Program-made: the position numbers and the translations under genes
Shown here: in pieces, positions 63,105 through 64,000 of the stretch
How the letters are laid out: each line of letters starts with the position of its first letter
How positions within the stretch are numbered: position 1 is the stretch's first letter
Notes under the pieces: model-generated
What the model was told of the DNA's origin: nothing
The model's input: the letters and a program-made list of their open reading frames with translations, nothing else
The model's database searches: none
NCBI RefSeq assembly: GCF_024347395.1
Contig: NZ_AP025473.1
Span: 1,240,001-1,304,000 of the forward strand
DNA: 64,000 bases
Direction: 5' to 3'
Origin: Vibrio cortegadensis
Lineage (GTDB): Bacteria > Pseudomonadota > Gammaproteobacteria > Enterobacterales > Vibrionaceae

Positions 63105-63133
63105 AGCCCTGATAGAAATATCAGGGCTTTTTT
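63105..63133 (+). terminator. duplicated terminator after the pseudo-tRNA
   Basis: AGCCCTGA/TCAGGGCT with T run, the same as at 62961 apart from one loop base, and 144 bp downstream. It marks a tandem duplication of tRNA plus terminator. Confidence 0.9.
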
Positions 63134-63144
63134 GCATCTGGAAT

Positions 63145-63208
63145 TGACCGGCTGAAAGCACAGTCTCGCTAAGGTTACGGTTAGGCTATGATGACAACTC
63201 GTGACCAG
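63145..63208 (+). pseudogene. faint third tRNA-Gly relic
   Basis: ACCGGCTGAAAGCACAGTC and CTAAGGTTACGGTTAGG align loosely with the D arm and anticodon arm of the tRNA-Gly, placed at the same distance after a terminator as the second copy. Similarity is weak. Confidence 0.35.
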
Positions 63209-63216
63209 CCTCAGAA

Positions 63217-64000
63217 TTAAAGAGATTGAATATTACCAAGATATTCAGGTTCGCAAGCAGGTTGATGTTCAGAAGCGGTTTGAGGCTGCCCCACGTTCTT
63301 CTTCAGCAAATGGATAAACTCACTTCTTGGCATCGGTTTATGGAAGTAGAAACCTTGTATGTATTTGACGCCCATTTTAGATAACACGGAAAGCTGAAGC
63401 TCGTTTTCAACACCCTCGACTATAAGCTTCATATCAAGAGACTTAGATAATTGGATCATCGATTCAAGCAAAGGTAGCCCAATGCTCGATTCATCAGTGA
63501 TGTTTTTAACAAACACTCGATCTATTTTTAAGACTGAAAATGGAAATTGTCTAACAAAGTCTAATCCTGCGTACCCTGTCCCAAAATCATCAACGGCAAT
63601 TTTCACCCCGAGTGCTGAGAATTTTTGAAGATTCAGGAGGATCTGCTTCATATTTTCTCCTGAGCACTCCCCATTTTCCGTAATTTCAAACACAATTTTT
63701 TGAAGCTCTTCAGTTTTTCCTTCAAAAATAGAGGTCACTTTGTCAAAAAACTGAGCGTTAGATGCTACTTTACGGCTTATGTTCACACTGACATAACGAG
63801 TTTCAAATAACTCAGGATTTTTATCGATCAGAGTGAGGGCTTCATAGAGTACAAAGTAGGTAAGCTCCTCGATTAAGCCTAAATTTTCAGCTAAAGGGAT
63901 AAAAATAGCAGGTGATACCGCCCCTTCTATCGGATCATTCCATCTTAATAGAGATTCGCAACCCACCACTTCTTTGGAGCGTTGATCAACAATGGGCTGA
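63217..64000 (-). CDS. EAL-domain cyclic-di-GMP phosphodiesterase (5' end outside window)
   Basis: The frame is open to the right edge; at least 260 C-terminal residues are visible. EAL landmarks: QPIVDQRSKEVVGCESLLRW (ESL in place of EAL), ISRKVASN, IVFEITENGE, VDDFGTGYAG, LKIDRVFVKNI, LIVEGVEN, and YIQGFYFHKPMP. All metal- and catalysis-related acidic residues seem present, so it should hydrolyse c-di-GMP to pGpG. What precedes the EAL domain (a CSS sensor, GGDEF or other) is not visible. Confidence 0.9.
   Translation of the reverse strand, partial: QPIVDQRSKEVVGCESLLRWNDPIEGAVSPAIFIPLAENLGLIEELTYFVLYEALTLIDKNPELFETRYVSVNISRKVASNAQFFDKVTSIFEGKTEELQKIVFEITENGECSGENMKQILLNLQKFSALGVKIAVDDFGTGYAGLDFVRQFPFSVLKIDRVFVKNITDESSIGLPLLESMIQLSKSLDMKLIVEGVENELQLSVLSKMGVKYIQGFYFHKPMPRSEFIHLLKKNVGQPQTASEHQPACEPEYLGNIQSL

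Overview
The window reads as part of a Vibrio genome, most likely the second chromosome of a Splendidus-clade or related marine species. This rests on gene content: a cqsA/cqsS quorum-sensing pair, a chromosomal qnr gene, divergent hmp/norR, and a glp glycerol cluster, most of which I recall lying on chromosome II in Vibrio cholerae. No species-level marker was tested.

Layout. 1-3412 is the end of an integrated element: small unknown genes, a ribbon-helix-helix-like protein with repeated TGTGCGCACA palindromes, a tyrosine recombinase, an excisionase-like protein and a Cro/CI-type regulator, abutting the 3' end of a tRNA-Gly(TCC). 3519-8492 holds a periplasmic-sensing diguanylate cyclase, a ThrE-type exporter, the ribosome-rescue factor arfA with a hairpin across its stop codon, a cold-shock protein and yaeQ. 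9038-20628 is a protein/peptide scavenging locus: an outer-membrane protein, a 1292-residue lipoprotein metalloprotease, a five-gene oligopeptide ABC importer and a regulator. 21009-24148 is the nitric-oxide pair hmp and norR. 24253-30939 carries redox and folding genes (glutaredoxin, OmpA-like lipoprotein, DsbA-like lipoprotein, FKBP), a LysR regulator, an RhlE-type helicase with a large leader hairpin and a hydroxyacid dehydrogenase. 31351-34651 is cqsA and cqsS, convergent across a shared terminator. 35100-42165 contains yggL, an EmrD-type exporter, a chemoreceptor, small unknown genes, yajD and qnr. 42499-45002 is an electrophile-response unit (NemR-like regulator, curA-like reductase, glutathione transferase) with two identical operators. 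45134-50141 has an RNA methyltransferase, a small membrane protein, and a LysR regulator, opine-dehydrogenase-like enzyme and amino-acid-type carrier that look like one regulon. 50386-57763 is glycerol and glycerol-3-phosphate metabolism (glpK, glpF, glpABC). 58270-62466 is a giant fused formate dehydrogenase. 62740-63208 has tRNA-Leu, tRNA-Gly and decaying tRNA-Gly copies. An EAL phosphodiesterase runs off the right edge.

The genes are mostly familiar families. The less ordinary material lies in repeats and regulatory DNA: heptamer arrays next to a c-di-GMP gene and after glpC, a 16-bp dyad in the rhlE leader, the arfA hairpin, a textbook LysR-type dyad before the opine-dehydrogenase gene, twin NemR-like operators, and a tRNA-Gly-terminator array in successive stages of decay. 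No CRISPR array, rRNA operon, complete prophage or insertion sequence was seen.
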